Source: CAZMVY01 sp964653435
GTDB lineage: Bacteria; Planctomycetota; Phycisphaerae; UBA1845; PWPN01
DNA length: 64,000 nucleotides
Assembly (NCBI GenBank): GCA_964653435.1
Contig: CAZZFA010000004.1
Span: forward strand, 1 to 64,000
Reading direction: 5' to 3'
The translations under genes and the position numbers were made by a program. The notes beneath the pieces were generated by a model, which was not told the DNA's origin, did not search any database, and worked only from the letters and a program-made list of their open reading frames with translations. Shown here one piece after another: positions 53,970-62,871 of the stretch (its first letter is position 1; each line of letters opens with the position of its first letter).

Positions 53970-56687
53970 ATGGGCAACGCCGGACACAACTACCGCGCCG
54001 CGAAGTCGCTGGCCGACCTGACGCCGGCGATGCGACAGTACGCCGAGCAGAAGGCGCTCGTGCCGGAGGCGATCCTGCTGTTCCGGATGGGCGACTTCTA
54101 CGAGATGTTTTACGAGGATGCGATCGCGGCGAGCCGCGTGCTCGGGATCGCGCTGACCTCGCGCGACAAAGGCGAGAACCCGACGCCGCTCGCCGGGATT
54201 CCCTACCACGCGCTCGACAGCTACCTGGCCAAGCTCGTCCGGGCCGGCTACAAGGTGGCGATCAGCGAGCAGGTGGAGGACCCGAAGACGGCCAAGGGGG
54301 TTGTGAAGCGCGAGATTGTGCGGATCGTCACGCCCGGCACGCTGACCGACGAGACGCTCATGGACGAGCGGGCGGACCAGCTCCTGGCGGCGGTCTGCAC
54401 GCGCGGGCGCGACGTCGGCATCGCCTGTCTCGATCTGGCGTCGGGACACTTTTTCGTCGAGGTGCTGCCGGAGAAGCCGGCGATCGACGAACTGGTCCGG
54501 TGGCGGCCGGCGGAGCTGCTCGTCGCCCAGTCGCCGATCGACGAGCCCGATCCCCTCGTGCAGACGTTCCGCACGATCAGCGAGGCGGCGGTCACGCCGC
54601 GTCCGGCCCACCACTTCGACCCGCGCTACGCCGAGGAGGTGCTGCACCGGCACTTCGAGGTGGCCACGCTCGCCGGCTTCGGCTTCGACGCGATGGATTG
54701 TTCGCTCTGCGCGGCGGGGGCGCTGCTCGAGTATGTCAACGAGACGCAGAAGACGAGCGCGCGGCACATCCTCCGCATCACCCGCCGCGACACCGGCGAG
54801 TTCGTGCGCATCGACCAGGCGACATGGCGTTCGCTCGAAATCGAGCAGACGCTCCGCGGGGCGGCGTTCGAGGGCTCGCTGCTCAACGCGATCGACCGCA
54901 CCGCCAACCCGATGGGTACGCGCTGCCTGCGGCGGTGGCTGCGGTCGCCGTTGCGGTCGATCGAGCAGATCAACCGGCGGCTCGACGCGATCGCAGACCT
55001 GCGGAGCGACCGCGGCCGGATCGCCGCGATCCGCAAAGAACTTCGCGAGCTGGGCGATCTGGAGCGGATCACGGCCAGGCTGGGCGTCGGGCGCGCCTCG
55101 CCGCGCGACCTGGCGGGCGTCCGCAGGGCGCTGGAACGGCTCAGGGTGATTCGCCGACTGCTGGGGGCTCGTGCAGCGGATGACGGTCCGCACAGCGGAC
55201 CCTGCGCCGCCGAAGAGGCGGGCGGGCCGCCCGTTCCCGGGACGGTCCTCGGCGCTCCTGTGGCGCTGCTGGCCGACCTTGTCGAACAGGCCGCGGAACT
55301 GCCCGAGCTCTGTTCGCTGCTTTCGCGGGCGCTGCGGCCGGTGCCGCCGTTGACCGTTCGCGAGGGCGGGATGATTGCCGACGGCTTCGACGCCGAGCTG
55401 GACCGCCTCCGCGGCATCGCCACGGGCGGGCAGGAGTGGCTTGCCGAGTTCCAGGCGCGCGAGGCCCGTCGGACGGGCATCGCGTCGCTGAAGGTCGGCT
55501 TCAACAGCGTCTTCGGCTACTACATCGAGGTCAGCAATGTCCATCGGGATCGCGTTCCGCCGGAGTACGTCCGCAAGCAGACGGTCAAGAACGCGGAGCG
55601 ATACATTACCGACGAGTTGAAGCAGCACGAAACCGAGGTGCTGACGGCGCAGGAGCGGGCCAACGACCTGGAGTATCGGATCTTCGAGCGGATTCGCGAC
55701 GAAACCGCTGCGCACATCCCCGCCCTGCAGCGGATCGCCGACGCGATCGGGCAGATCGACGCGCTGGCGGGCCTGGCTGAGTTGAGTTACGAGCGGAACT
55801 ACGTCCGGCCGGAACTGGTGGATTCGCCCGTGCTGGAGGTCAAGGAGGGGCGGCACCCCGTGCTGGAGGGGATGCTCGGCGAGCGGTTCGTGCCGAACGA
55901 CGGTTCGCTGGATGCGGCCGGGTCGCGCCTCATTCTGCTCACCGGCCCGAACATGGCCGGCAAGAGCACCTACATCCGTCAGATGGCCCTGCTTACGTTG
56001 CTCGCGCAGATCGGCAGTTACGTTCCGGCGGCGGCGATGCGGGTCGGTCCGGCCGACCGCATCTTCGCCCGCGTCGGGGCGAGCGACGAGATCGCCCGCG
56101 GGCAATCGACCTTCATGGTCGAAATGACGGAGGCGGCGAACATCCTCAACAACGCCACGGCGAACAGCCTCGTCATCCTCGACGAGATCGGCCGCGGCAC
56201 GAGCACGTTCGACGGCCTGGCGCTGGCGTGGGCGGTTACCGAGCACCTCGCGACGCAGACGCGGTGCCGCACGCTCTTTGCCACGCACTACCACGAACTG
56301 ACGGAACTGGCCGGTTTGCTCGAGGGAGTGCGGAACTGCAATGTGGCCGTGCGCGAGTGGAAGGACGAGATCATCTTCCTGCACAAGATCGTGGACGGCC
56401 CGGCGAGCAAGAGCTATGGCGTACACGTGGCCCGGCTGGCGGGCGTGCCGCCGTCGGTGATCGCGCGGAGCCGCGAGGTCCTCGCGGAGCTCGAGAAGAA
56501 CTTTTCCCGCGAGTCGCACACGCCCAGGATGGCCGCCCGCAAGACGCGGAACGACGGCCAGATGTTCCTTTTCGGCGACCCGGCCGACGAGATCCGGCAG
56601 GAACTCGCCCGGATCGACCTGAACCGCCTCACGCCGCTCGATGCGTTGGAGCTGCTCAAGAGGCTGCAGGATCGAGCCAGGGAGTAA
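53970..56687 (+). CDS. mutS: DNA mismatch repair protein MutS
   Basis: About 905 aa. The ATG at 53970 is preferred to a GTG six bases earlier; neither has a strong ribosome-binding site. The mismatch-reading Phe-x-Glu occurs in MGDFYEMF near residue 40. The ATPase has Walker A TGPNMAGKSTYIRQ, then STFMVEM, Walker B DEIGRGTSTFDGLA, and ATHYHEL. Length and domain order are normal for MutS. It detects mismatches and recruits MutL. Confidence 0.97.
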   Translation: MGNAGHNYRAAKSLADLTPAMRQYAEQKALVPEAILLFRMGDFYEMFYEDAIAASRVLGIALTSRDKGENPTPLAGIPYHALDSYLAKLVRAGYKVAISEQVEDPKTAKGVVKREIVRIVTPGTLTDETLMDERADQLLAAVCTRGRDVGIACLDLASGHFFVEVLPEKPAIDELVRWRPAELLVAQSPIDEPDPLVQTFRTISEAAVTPRPAHHFDPRYAEEVLHRHFEVATLAGFGFDAMDCSLCAAGALLEYVNETQKTSARHILRITRRDTGEFVRIDQATWRSLEIEQTLRGAAFEGSLLNAIDRTANPMGTRCLRRWLRSPLRSIEQINRRLDAIADLRSDRGRIAAIRKELRELGDLERITARLGVGRASPRDLAGVRRALERLRVIRRLLGARAADDGPHSGPCAAEEAGGPPVPGTVLGAPVALLADLVEQAAELPELCSLLSRALRPVPPLTVREGGMIADGFDAELDRLRGIATGGQEWLAEFQAREARRTGIASLKVGFNSVFGYYIEVSNVHRDRVPPEYVRKQTVKNAERYITDELKQHETEVLTAQERANDLEYRIFERIRDETAAHIPALQRIADAIGQIDALAGLAELSYERNYVRPELVDSPVLEVKEGRHPVLEGMLGERFVPNDGSLDAAGSRLILLTGPNMAGKSTYIRQMALLTLLAQIGSYVPAAAMRVGPADRIFARVGASDEIARGQSTFMVEMTEAANILNNATANSLVILDEIGRGTSTFDGLALAWAVTEHLATQTRCRTLFATHYHELTELAGLLEGVRNCNVAVREWKDEIIFLHKIVDGPASKSYGVHVARLAGVPPSVIARSREVLAELEKNFSRESHTPRMAARKTRNDGQMFLFGDPADEIRQELARIDLNRLTPLDALELLKRLQDRARE

Positions 56688-56816
56688 GACCCCCGCACGG
56701 CAGACCCGCCGGTTCCACGCGGGCCGGCAATGTCGAATGACGAAGCCCGGCGAAGGAAGCTCGCATGGCGGAACCGGAAGGCTTGCGCCATCGGGCTTGC
56801 GCGTATTCGCCAGTCG

Positions 56817-58775
56817 TCATCTGCCCGACGGGTTCTTCGCCGGGGGCCTGGCCAGATCGCGGATTCGCTCCGCCATGTCTGTCCCGTGAATCTCAACGGC
56901 GAGAACCTTGCCGTCGGGGCCGATCAGAACGTTGAAGGGGATGAACTTCACGCCGAAGATTCCGGCCGTCGTCTCCGCGCCGCTGTCCGGGCCGGCGACG
57001 AGCGGCCAGGTGAGTTTCTCCTGTTCCGCGAATGTCTTGACGGCCTCGGCCGTGGCGTCCAGGCTGATCCCGAGCATCAGGAAGTCCGATCGCGATTTCA
57101 TCTCGGCGTAGAGCTGCCTGAGCCTCGGCATCTCCGCGCGGCACGGCGGGCACCACGTCGCCCAGACATCGACGAAGACGTATTTGCCGCGGAGCTTCGA
57201 GAGCGGGTATCGCGTGCCGTCCAGTGCGGTTACGCTGAAGTCCGGCGCGGGTTTGCCCACTTGCAGCGCCTCGCTTCGCGCGGCGGCCTCCTCGGCGGCC
57301 CCCGCCGTCGTCGGCCTTCGTGCCGGCTCAAGCGTGAAGCGATAGTCGGTCTTCCCCGCCGTGAGGACCCGGCCTGAGAGCCGTCCTCCGCCGGGCCGGA
57401 AAAACGCGAACTCGATCGGCCCGTCGGGAGCATGTTCGAACGCGAAGCGGCCCTGCTCGTCGGTAAGCGCCCGCAAGCCGATGACGTCGCGATCGCGCCA
57501 GCGGGTGCAGACTACCTGCACCTGATCGAGCGGCTTGCCCGCTTCATCCACGACGATGCCGGCCAGCGGCTTGCCCCGGGACAGGCGGATGGGAATTCGC
57601 CGCGTCCAGCCCGCCCGCGCCTCGTCATCCAGAAGCTCGGGGGCGTAATCGGGATGCTGGACCGCCACGGTGATCCGCCCGGGCGCAACACCGGCGATCT
57701 CGAAGTTCCCCTCCGCGTCCGTCCATTCGATGCATGTGCCGCCTCGCCCCGCGACAACCACGATCCGCGCCCCGTTCACCGGTCGTCCGTCGGCCGCATC
57801 CGTGACCCGGCCGGCCACCCTCCCGCCACGGGGCAGTATCAGCGTGTAGGCGGCCGGGCGGCTTGCCGACGGCATGGTTTCGGGCGTAGCGGTTGCCTCG
57901 TCGAGCGCCAGACTGACCGCGGCGTCCGCCATTCGCATGCCGTCGGGATGCCTCGCCCGCCATGCGATCTCCGTCGTGTCCTTCGCGATTCCATGCAGAT
58001 CGGCCCGGCCGTCCGCGTCGGTCGTCGCGGAGAAGGTATCATCTCCCGCCTCGACCTCGATTTCCGCCTCCGCCACGGGCTCGCCTCGGTCGTTCACGAG
58101 TCGCACCCGCACCGGCCGTTCCGGCGCCAGCCGGACGTGAACCTCGGCCGTGTCGGGCTCGACGCGAATCCGCTGCCGTTGGCGTCCGAAGCCCGGCCGC
58201 GAGACGACAAGCACGCCGGCGCCGGCCGACAGGCCCCGCAGCTCGAACCGGCCGCGATCGTCGGTCCTGCCTTCCCACCGGCGATCCTGTATGTCGATGC
58301 GTACGTCCGCATCACTGACCGGCCGGCCCGTCTCGGCGGCCACGACCGTTCCGCGGACCGACAGCGTCCCGACCATCTCGACGTCGACGAAGGTCTCTCG
58401 CTCGCCGGGCTCGAACTCGACGGGCGCGAAGAATACGGCGAATCGTTCCTTCTTCACGCGGACGAAGAGCTTTCCGGACGGCGCGCCCGGCAGCCGGATG
58501 CGGAAGTCGCCGGTCCTGTCGCTGGCAGCCTGCCCGAGCACGCGTCCCTGGGTTTTCTCGTCGCCGCCGCTCTCCACCTGGACGCAGGCCCCCTCGATCC
58601 CGGAACCGGCGGCATCGAGAGCCTGGCCGACGACGACCCACTCGTTGTCGGGAGATGCGGGCGGGGCCGGCTGTGCGCGTGCGGGGAACGATCCCAGGAT
58701 CGCGACGAGGCTCGCCGCAGTGGCAAGGGCGGCCGCCGGCATCGCGCCGTCTGACCGTGAGGCGGATGGGTACAT
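56817..58775 (-). CDS. TlpA-like thioredoxin with N-terminal carboxypeptidase-regulatory repeats
   Basis: A 652-aa exported protein with GGAGGG before the ATG and a signal peptide (AALATAASLVAILGSFPARA). Residues ~45-490 contain several Ig-like carboxypeptidase-regulatory units, each with patterns such as TDDRGRFELRGL and TDAEGNFEIAGV. The last ~150 residues are a TlpA/AhpC-type thioredoxin with WATWCPPCRAEMP (about 541-553) and a cis-Pro region KFIPFNVLIGP. The domain combination is common in Planctomycetota. It probably performs periplasmic thiol-disulfide exchange tethered to a surface scaffold. Confidence 0.9.
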   Translation of the reverse strand: MYPSASRSDGAMPAAALATAASLVAILGSFPARAQPAPPASPDNEWVVVGQALDAAGSGIEGACVQVESGGDEKTQGRVLGQAASDRTGDFRIRLPGAPSGKLFVRVKKERFAVFFAPVEFEPGERETFVDVEMVGTLSVRGTVVAAETGRPVSDADVRIDIQDRRWEGRTDDRGRFELRGLSAGAGVLVVSRPGFGRQRQRIRVEPDTAEVHVRLAPERPVRVRLVNDRGEPVAEAEIEVEAGDDTFSATTDADGRADLHGIAKDTTEIAWRARHPDGMRMADAAVSLALDEATATPETMPSASRPAAYTLILPRGGRVAGRVTDAADGRPVNGARIVVVAGRGGTCIEWTDAEGNFEIAGVAPGRITVAVQHPDYAPELLDDEARAGWTRRIPIRLSRGKPLAGIVVDEAGKPLDQVQVVCTRWRDRDVIGLRALTDEQGRFAFEHAPDGPIEFAFFRPGGGRLSGRVLTAGKTDYRFTLEPARRPTTAGAAEEAAARSEALQVGKPAPDFSVTALDGTRYPLSKLRGKYVFVDVWATWCPPCRAEMPRLRQLYAEMKSRSDFLMLGISLDATAEAVKTFAEQEKLTWPLVAGPDSGAETTAGIFGVKFIPFNVLIGPDGKVLAVEIHGTDMAERIRDLARPPAKNPSGR

Positions 58776-58955
58776 GGCGTCCCTCCGGTTCCGGACCGAC
58801 GCCTGATTCTACCTCCGCTCGATGCGCAGGCAATCGCCGCCGCCCGCTCCGGCAAGGGGCGATTGGCGACCGGACGGAGCGGGGCAGGCCGTTTCCGAAC
58901 GTCCGGTGCTATAATGGCAGTTGGAAACACGACGTGCATCCCTGAGGGTACCATC

Positions 58956-60083
58956 ATGTCGGGAACCATCGCTCTGAAGGAGCTTCTCAGTCGGCACACG
59001 ATGCCGTCGGCGCCGCAGCTCGCGAGGCGCGAGGATGGGAGCATCCGATGCCTGGCGTGCGGCCACCGATGCCGGATCCAGGAAGGCAAGGCCGGCGTCT
59101 GCCGCGTGCGGTTCGTTCGCGACGGCGAGCTTCGCGTGCCCGCCGGCTACGTCGCGGGATTGCAGATCGATCCGATCGAGAAGAAGCCGTTCTACCACGC
59201 CTTCCCGGGCTGCGATGCGCTCTCCTTCGGCATGCTCGGCTGCGACCTGCATTGCAGCTACTGCCAGAACTGGATCACGAGCCAGGCGCTCCGCGACGAC
59301 CAGGCCGTCGCCATGCCGCGCTTCATCCGAGCCGAACAGATCGTCGAGATGGCCGTCAAACGCCGCACGCCGGTCATGGTCAGCACCTACAACGAGCCGC
59401 TGATCACGGCGGACTGGGCCGTCGAGGTGTTTCGGCTGGCGCGGCAGCACGGCATCGTCTGCGGGTTCGTCTCCAACGGGAACGCCACGCCGGAGTGCCT
59501 CGAGTTCATCCGCCCGTACGTGGATCTCTACAAGATCGACCTGAAGTGCTTCAACGACGGCAACTACCGCCGCCTCGGCGCCCCGCTGGAGAATATTCTG
59601 CGCACGATCCGGCTTGTCAGGCAGATGGGCTTCTGGACGGAGATCGTCACGCTCCTCGTTCCCACGTTCAACGACAGCGATGAGGAGCTCAAGCAGATCG
59701 CCGGGTTCCTGGCGGGCATCTCGCCGGAGATCCCGTGGCACGTGACCGCCTTTCACCCGGACTACAAGATGACCGGGCCGCCCGCCACGCCGATCGAGAC
59801 GCTGCTCCGCGCGTATGAGATCGGCCGGGCCGCGGGGCTGAAGTTCGTGTACGCCGGCAACGCCCCCGGTGCGGTCGGCGATCGGGAGAACACGTACTGT
59901 CCGAACTGCAACGGGCTGCTCATCCGGCGGTACGGCTTCCATGTCGAGAAGAACCGCATGAAGGGAGGAGCATGTCCCGATTGCGGCGCCCGGATTCCGG
60001 GGGTCTGGGAAGCCTCCGCTTCGAAGGTCAGCGAGGGTACGGGCACCCCGCTGCCGGTGCGTTCCGAGCAAGGCGCGAAGTGA
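58956..60083 (+). CDS. amrS: AmmeMemoRadiSam system radical SAM enzyme
   Basis: A 375-aa protein starting at the ATG that follows GAGGG; earlier in-frame starts give a non-conserved extension. The radical SAM motif is CDLHCSYC (Cys96, Cys100, Cys103). The N-terminus has a CLACGHRC zinc-like cluster, and the C-terminus a second CPNC...CPDC cluster. The central YNEPLI is typical of AmrS. This enzyme goes with AMMECR1 and MEMO-like proteins, neither of which is in the window. The substrate of the system is not known to me. Confidence 0.9.
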   Translation: MSGTIALKELLSRHTMPSAPQLARREDGSIRCLACGHRCRIQEGKAGVCRVRFVRDGELRVPAGYVAGLQIDPIEKKPFYHAFPGCDALSFGMLGCDLHCSYCQNWITSQALRDDQAVAMPRFIRAEQIVEMAVKRRTPVMVSTYNEPLITADWAVEVFRLARQHGIVCGFVSNGNATPECLEFIRPYVDLYKIDLKCFNDGNYRRLGAPLENILRTIRLVRQMGFWTEIVTLLVPTFNDSDEELKQIAGFLAGISPEIPWHVTAFHPDYKMTGPPATPIETLLRAYEIGRAAGLKFVYAGNAPGAVGDRENTYCPNCNGLLIRRYGFHVEKNRMKGGACPDCGARIPGVWEASASKVSEGTGTPLPVRSEQGAK

Positions 60084-60284
60084 CGCCCGCCGGGAATCGT
60101 GCGGCGGCGTGGCACGTTCCGCAGAGTCGAACCGCCCCCTCCGGGCAGGAGCGGACTTGCGGAATCCGTCGCGCACCCGGGTCGTGCCGCGCTTGAGGGC
60201 GTTGTCTGGCGCCTGTACGATGCGTGCCCGACGTGGGCGCGAGCGGCGGGGGACGGCGTCGGGGCCGGCGACGAGGGCGGACAC

Positions 60285-61280
60285 GTGAGCGAGCAGGCCT
60301 CTGGCAGGATCATCATCTGCATCCCGATTTATGACGATTGGGAATCGGCGGCGCAGCTCATCCGGCGGATCGACGCGGCGCTGGCCCGCCTGTCGCTGCG
60401 CGCGGACGTCGTACTGGTGGATGACGGGTCGCACGAGGCTCCGCCCGCGCGGCTGGCCCTGCGCGCGGAGGCGCTGGCGGGCGTGGAGGTCCTGCGGCTG
60501 CGCCGGAACCTGGGCCACCAGCGGGCGATCGCGATCGGCCTGAGCTTCATCGAGGAGCAGCGCCCGTGCGACTCGGTGGTCGTCATGGACGGGGACGGGG
60601 AGGACGCCCCGGAGGACATCGGGCGGCTGATCGAGCGGTCGCAACGGTTGCAGCAGTCGCCGACGGGGGAAGGCAAACCGGTGATCTTCGCGAAGCGGGG
60701 CCGCCGTTTCGAGAGCGCGGTGTTTCGCCTTTGTTACCAGGCGTACAAGATCGTTCACCGGCTCCTCACGGGCCGGGCGGTGGAGGTAGGCAACTTCAGC
60801 GTCGTGCCCGCCGAGCAACTCCGCCGGCTCGTCGGCGTCTCGGAGATGTGGAACCACTACGCCGCATCGGTCTACAAAGCGCGGATTCCGTGCGATCTCG
60901 TGCCGATCGACCGCCGCCGCCGGATCGCGGGCCGCTCGAAGATGAACTTCGCCGGACTGGTTACACACGGGCTCAGTGCGATCTCGGTTTTCGCGGACAC
61001 GGTCGGCGTGCGGCTGCTGCTGGTCAATGCCGCGCTGGCTGCCTTGAGCGTGGCGGGATTGACTGCGGTCGTTCTGATCCGCCTGTTCACGCGACTGGCC
61101 ATCCCGGGATGGGCCACCGTGGCGGCAGGGTGCCTGCTCATCATCCTGTTGCAGGCGTTCCTGATGTCGCTGGTCTTCGTGTTCATCACGCTGCAGGGAC
61201 GACAGGGCTCCACCTTCCTGCCCGTCCGGGATTATCGGTACTTCGTCCACCGCGTAGATCGGATCGAGCTGGATGGCTGA
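60285..61280 (+). CDS. Membrane-anchored family 2 glycosyltransferase
   Basis: About 331 aa from a GTG preceded by GAGGGCGG; the long upstream in-frame extension is not protein-like. N-terminal GT2 fold: IIICIPIYDDWES, DVVLVDDGSHE and VVMDGDGEDAPED (DxD). Two C-terminal membrane segments follow (about residues 250-270 and 285-310). It resembles dolichol-/undecaprenyl-phosphate sugar transferases. Its stop overlaps the methyltransferase start by eight bases. Confidence 0.88.
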   Translation: MSEQASGRIIICIPIYDDWESAAQLIRRIDAALARLSLRADVVLVDDGSHEAPPARLALRAEALAGVEVLRLRRNLGHQRAIAIGLSFIEEQRPCDSVVVMDGDGEDAPEDIGRLIERSQRLQQSPTGEGKPVIFAKRGRRFESAVFRLCYQAYKIVHRLLTGRAVEVGNFSVVPAEQLRRLVGVSEMWNHYAASVYKARIPCDLVPIDRRRRIAGRSKMNFAGLVTHGLSAISVFADTVGVRLLLVNAALAALSVAGLTAVVLIRLFTRLAIPGWATVAAGCLLIILLQAFLMSLVFVFITLQGRQGSTFLPVRDYRYFVHRVDRIELDG

Positions 61281-62031
61281 GCGGTACCGCTACGTCGGGC
61301 AGGAGCTGGAGCTGTTTGCTCTTGCGACGAACTGGAAGCGTTACTTCCGGCGGCACCTGCGGCCTTTCATCCGCGGGGATGTGCTGGAGGTCGGCTCGGG
61401 CATCGGCTCCGTCACCCGGGTCCTCTGCGAAGCGCATCATCGAAGTTGGACGTGTCTGGAACCCGATGCGACGCTGGCCGGGCGGCTGGCCGGGGCGTTG
61501 CGGTGCCGACCGTTGCCCGTGCGGGTGGAAGTGCTTACGGGTACAACGGCGGACCTGCCTCCGCAGCGGCTCTTCGACTCGATTCTCTACATCGACGTGC
61601 TCGAGCACATCGAGGATGACGGCGGGGAGCTGAAAACGGCCGCCGGCCACCTTTGCCCGGGCGGCTCGCTGGTGGTGCTGGCCCCGGCACATCCGAGGCT
61701 GTACAGCGAGTTCGATGCGGCGGTGGGACATTTCCGCCGTTACGACCGGTCGTCGTTGAGTGCGGTCTCGCCCCCGGGACTGAGGATCGAGCGACTCTAC
61801 TACCTCGACAGCGTCGGATGCCTTGCCTCGATGGCCAATCGCCTCCTGTTGCGCCAGGGGATGCCCACGCGTCGCCAGATCCGCCTCTGGGATGGGCTGT
61901 TCGTATCCCTCTCCCGGCTCGCCGATCCGCTGTTGGGATACCGACTGGGCAAGACGATCGTCGGCGTGTGGCGCGCCGATCGTCGGCCGCCGGCGCCCGC
62001 GTCGGCAGGTACATGTGCGTCTGTTCTGTGA
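61273..62031 (+). CDS. Class I SAM-dependent methyltransferase
   Basis: A 252-aa protein whose ATG overlaps the preceding stop (ATGGCTGA). Motif I is VLEVGSGIGSVT (about residue 38), and the acidic loop LYIDVLEHIEDDG contains the later SAM motif. It matches methyltransferases found with GT2 genes in polyprenyl-linked sugar or lipid modification. The substrate is unknown. Coupling to the glycosyltransferase suggests that the two modify the same product. Confidence 0.88.
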   Translation: MAERYRYVGQELELFALATNWKRYFRRHLRPFIRGDVLEVGSGIGSVTRVLCEAHHRSWTCLEPDATLAGRLAGALRCRPLPVRVEVLTGTTADLPPQRLFDSILYIDVLEHIEDDGGELKTAAGHLCPGGSLVVLAPAHPRLYSEFDAAVGHFRRYDRSSLSAVSPPGLRIERLYYLDSVGCLASMANRLLLRQGMPTRRQIRLWDGLFVSLSRLADPLLGYRLGKTIVGVWRADRRPPAPASAGTCASVL

Positions 62032-62094
62032 GCGGACCGGGAAAGCATTGCCGGCATCGCGAGGGCAGGGCCGTGGGGGCTCCGCCTTTGGAGT

Positions 62095-62853
62095 CTACCG
62101 CCGGAGCCATTCCTTGATGGCGTGGAGGGTGGTCTGGCCGCCCAGGCGGGCGATGGATCGGGTGAGTGGGATGTCCTTGGGGCATACCTTCACGCAGTTC
62201 TGCGCGTTGCCGCACTCGGTAATCCCACCGGGCTTCATCATCTCCTCGAGTCGCTCGTGGGCGATTGCCCGCCCGGTCGGGTGGGAGTTGAACAGGACTA
62301 CCTGGTTGATCAGGGCGGCGCCGACGAACGGGCTGCGCGGGTTGACCTGCGGACAGGCCTCGAGGCAGCAGCCGCACGTCATGCACCGGGCGAGGGGGTA
62401 CGCCTCTTCCTGCTCCCGTTGCGAGATGGCGGGTCCGGGACCGGCGTCATAGTAGCCGTCGACCGGGACCCACGCCTTGAATCGCTTGAGGCCCTCAAAC
62501 ATGGACGAACGGTCGACGACGAGGTCGCGGACGACGGGGAACTTCGTCATCGGCTCGAGGACAATCGCCTTCGGATCGTATTCGAGCAGGTGATCGACCA
62601 GGGCCGTGCAGGCCTGGCGGACCTGGCCGTTGATGACCATAGTGCAGGCGCCGCAGACTTCTTCGAGGCAGTTACAGTCCCAGGCGACCGGCGCCGTGGG
62701 CGTGCCCTCGGCGGTGACCGGGTTCGCCGCGATCGCCTGCAGGCAGGAGATCACGTTCATCTGCGGGATGTACCGGACGCGAAAGACCTGCCAGTAGGGC
62801 GCGGCGGAGGGCCGATCCTGTCGCTTGATCCGCAATGTTATGAAGTCGGGCAT
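62095..62853 (-). CDS. sdhB: Succinate dehydrogenase/fumarate reductase iron-sulfur subunit
   Basis: A 252-aa protein from the ATG at 62853; a GTG 12 bases upstream is possible. It has the [2Fe-2S] ligands in DCNCLEEVCGACTM with a downstream Cys, and two C-terminal cluster motifs, CMTCGCCLEACP and CGNAQNCVKVCP. It passes electrons from SdhA to quinone. The gene follows sdhA by 18 bases. The membrane subunit is not in the window. Confidence 0.95.
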   Translation of the reverse strand: MPDFITLRIKRQDRPSAAPYWQVFRVRYIPQMNVISCLQAIAANPVTAEGTPTAPVAWDCNCLEEVCGACTMVINGQVRQACTALVDHLLEYDPKAIVLEPMTKFPVVRDLVVDRSSMFEGLKRFKAWVPVDGYYDAGPGPAISQREQEEAYPLARCMTCGCCLEACPQVNPRSPFVGAALINQVVLFNSHPTGRAIAHERLEEMMKPGGITECGNAQNCVKVCPKDIPLTRSIARLGGQTTLHAIKEWLRR

Positions 62854-62871
62854 AGTCGCTGCCACAAGCCG

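Noticed and set aside
53769..56519. 916-codon open frame antisense to mutS
   Set aside because: Shadow of a highly conserved gene; no recognisable domain.
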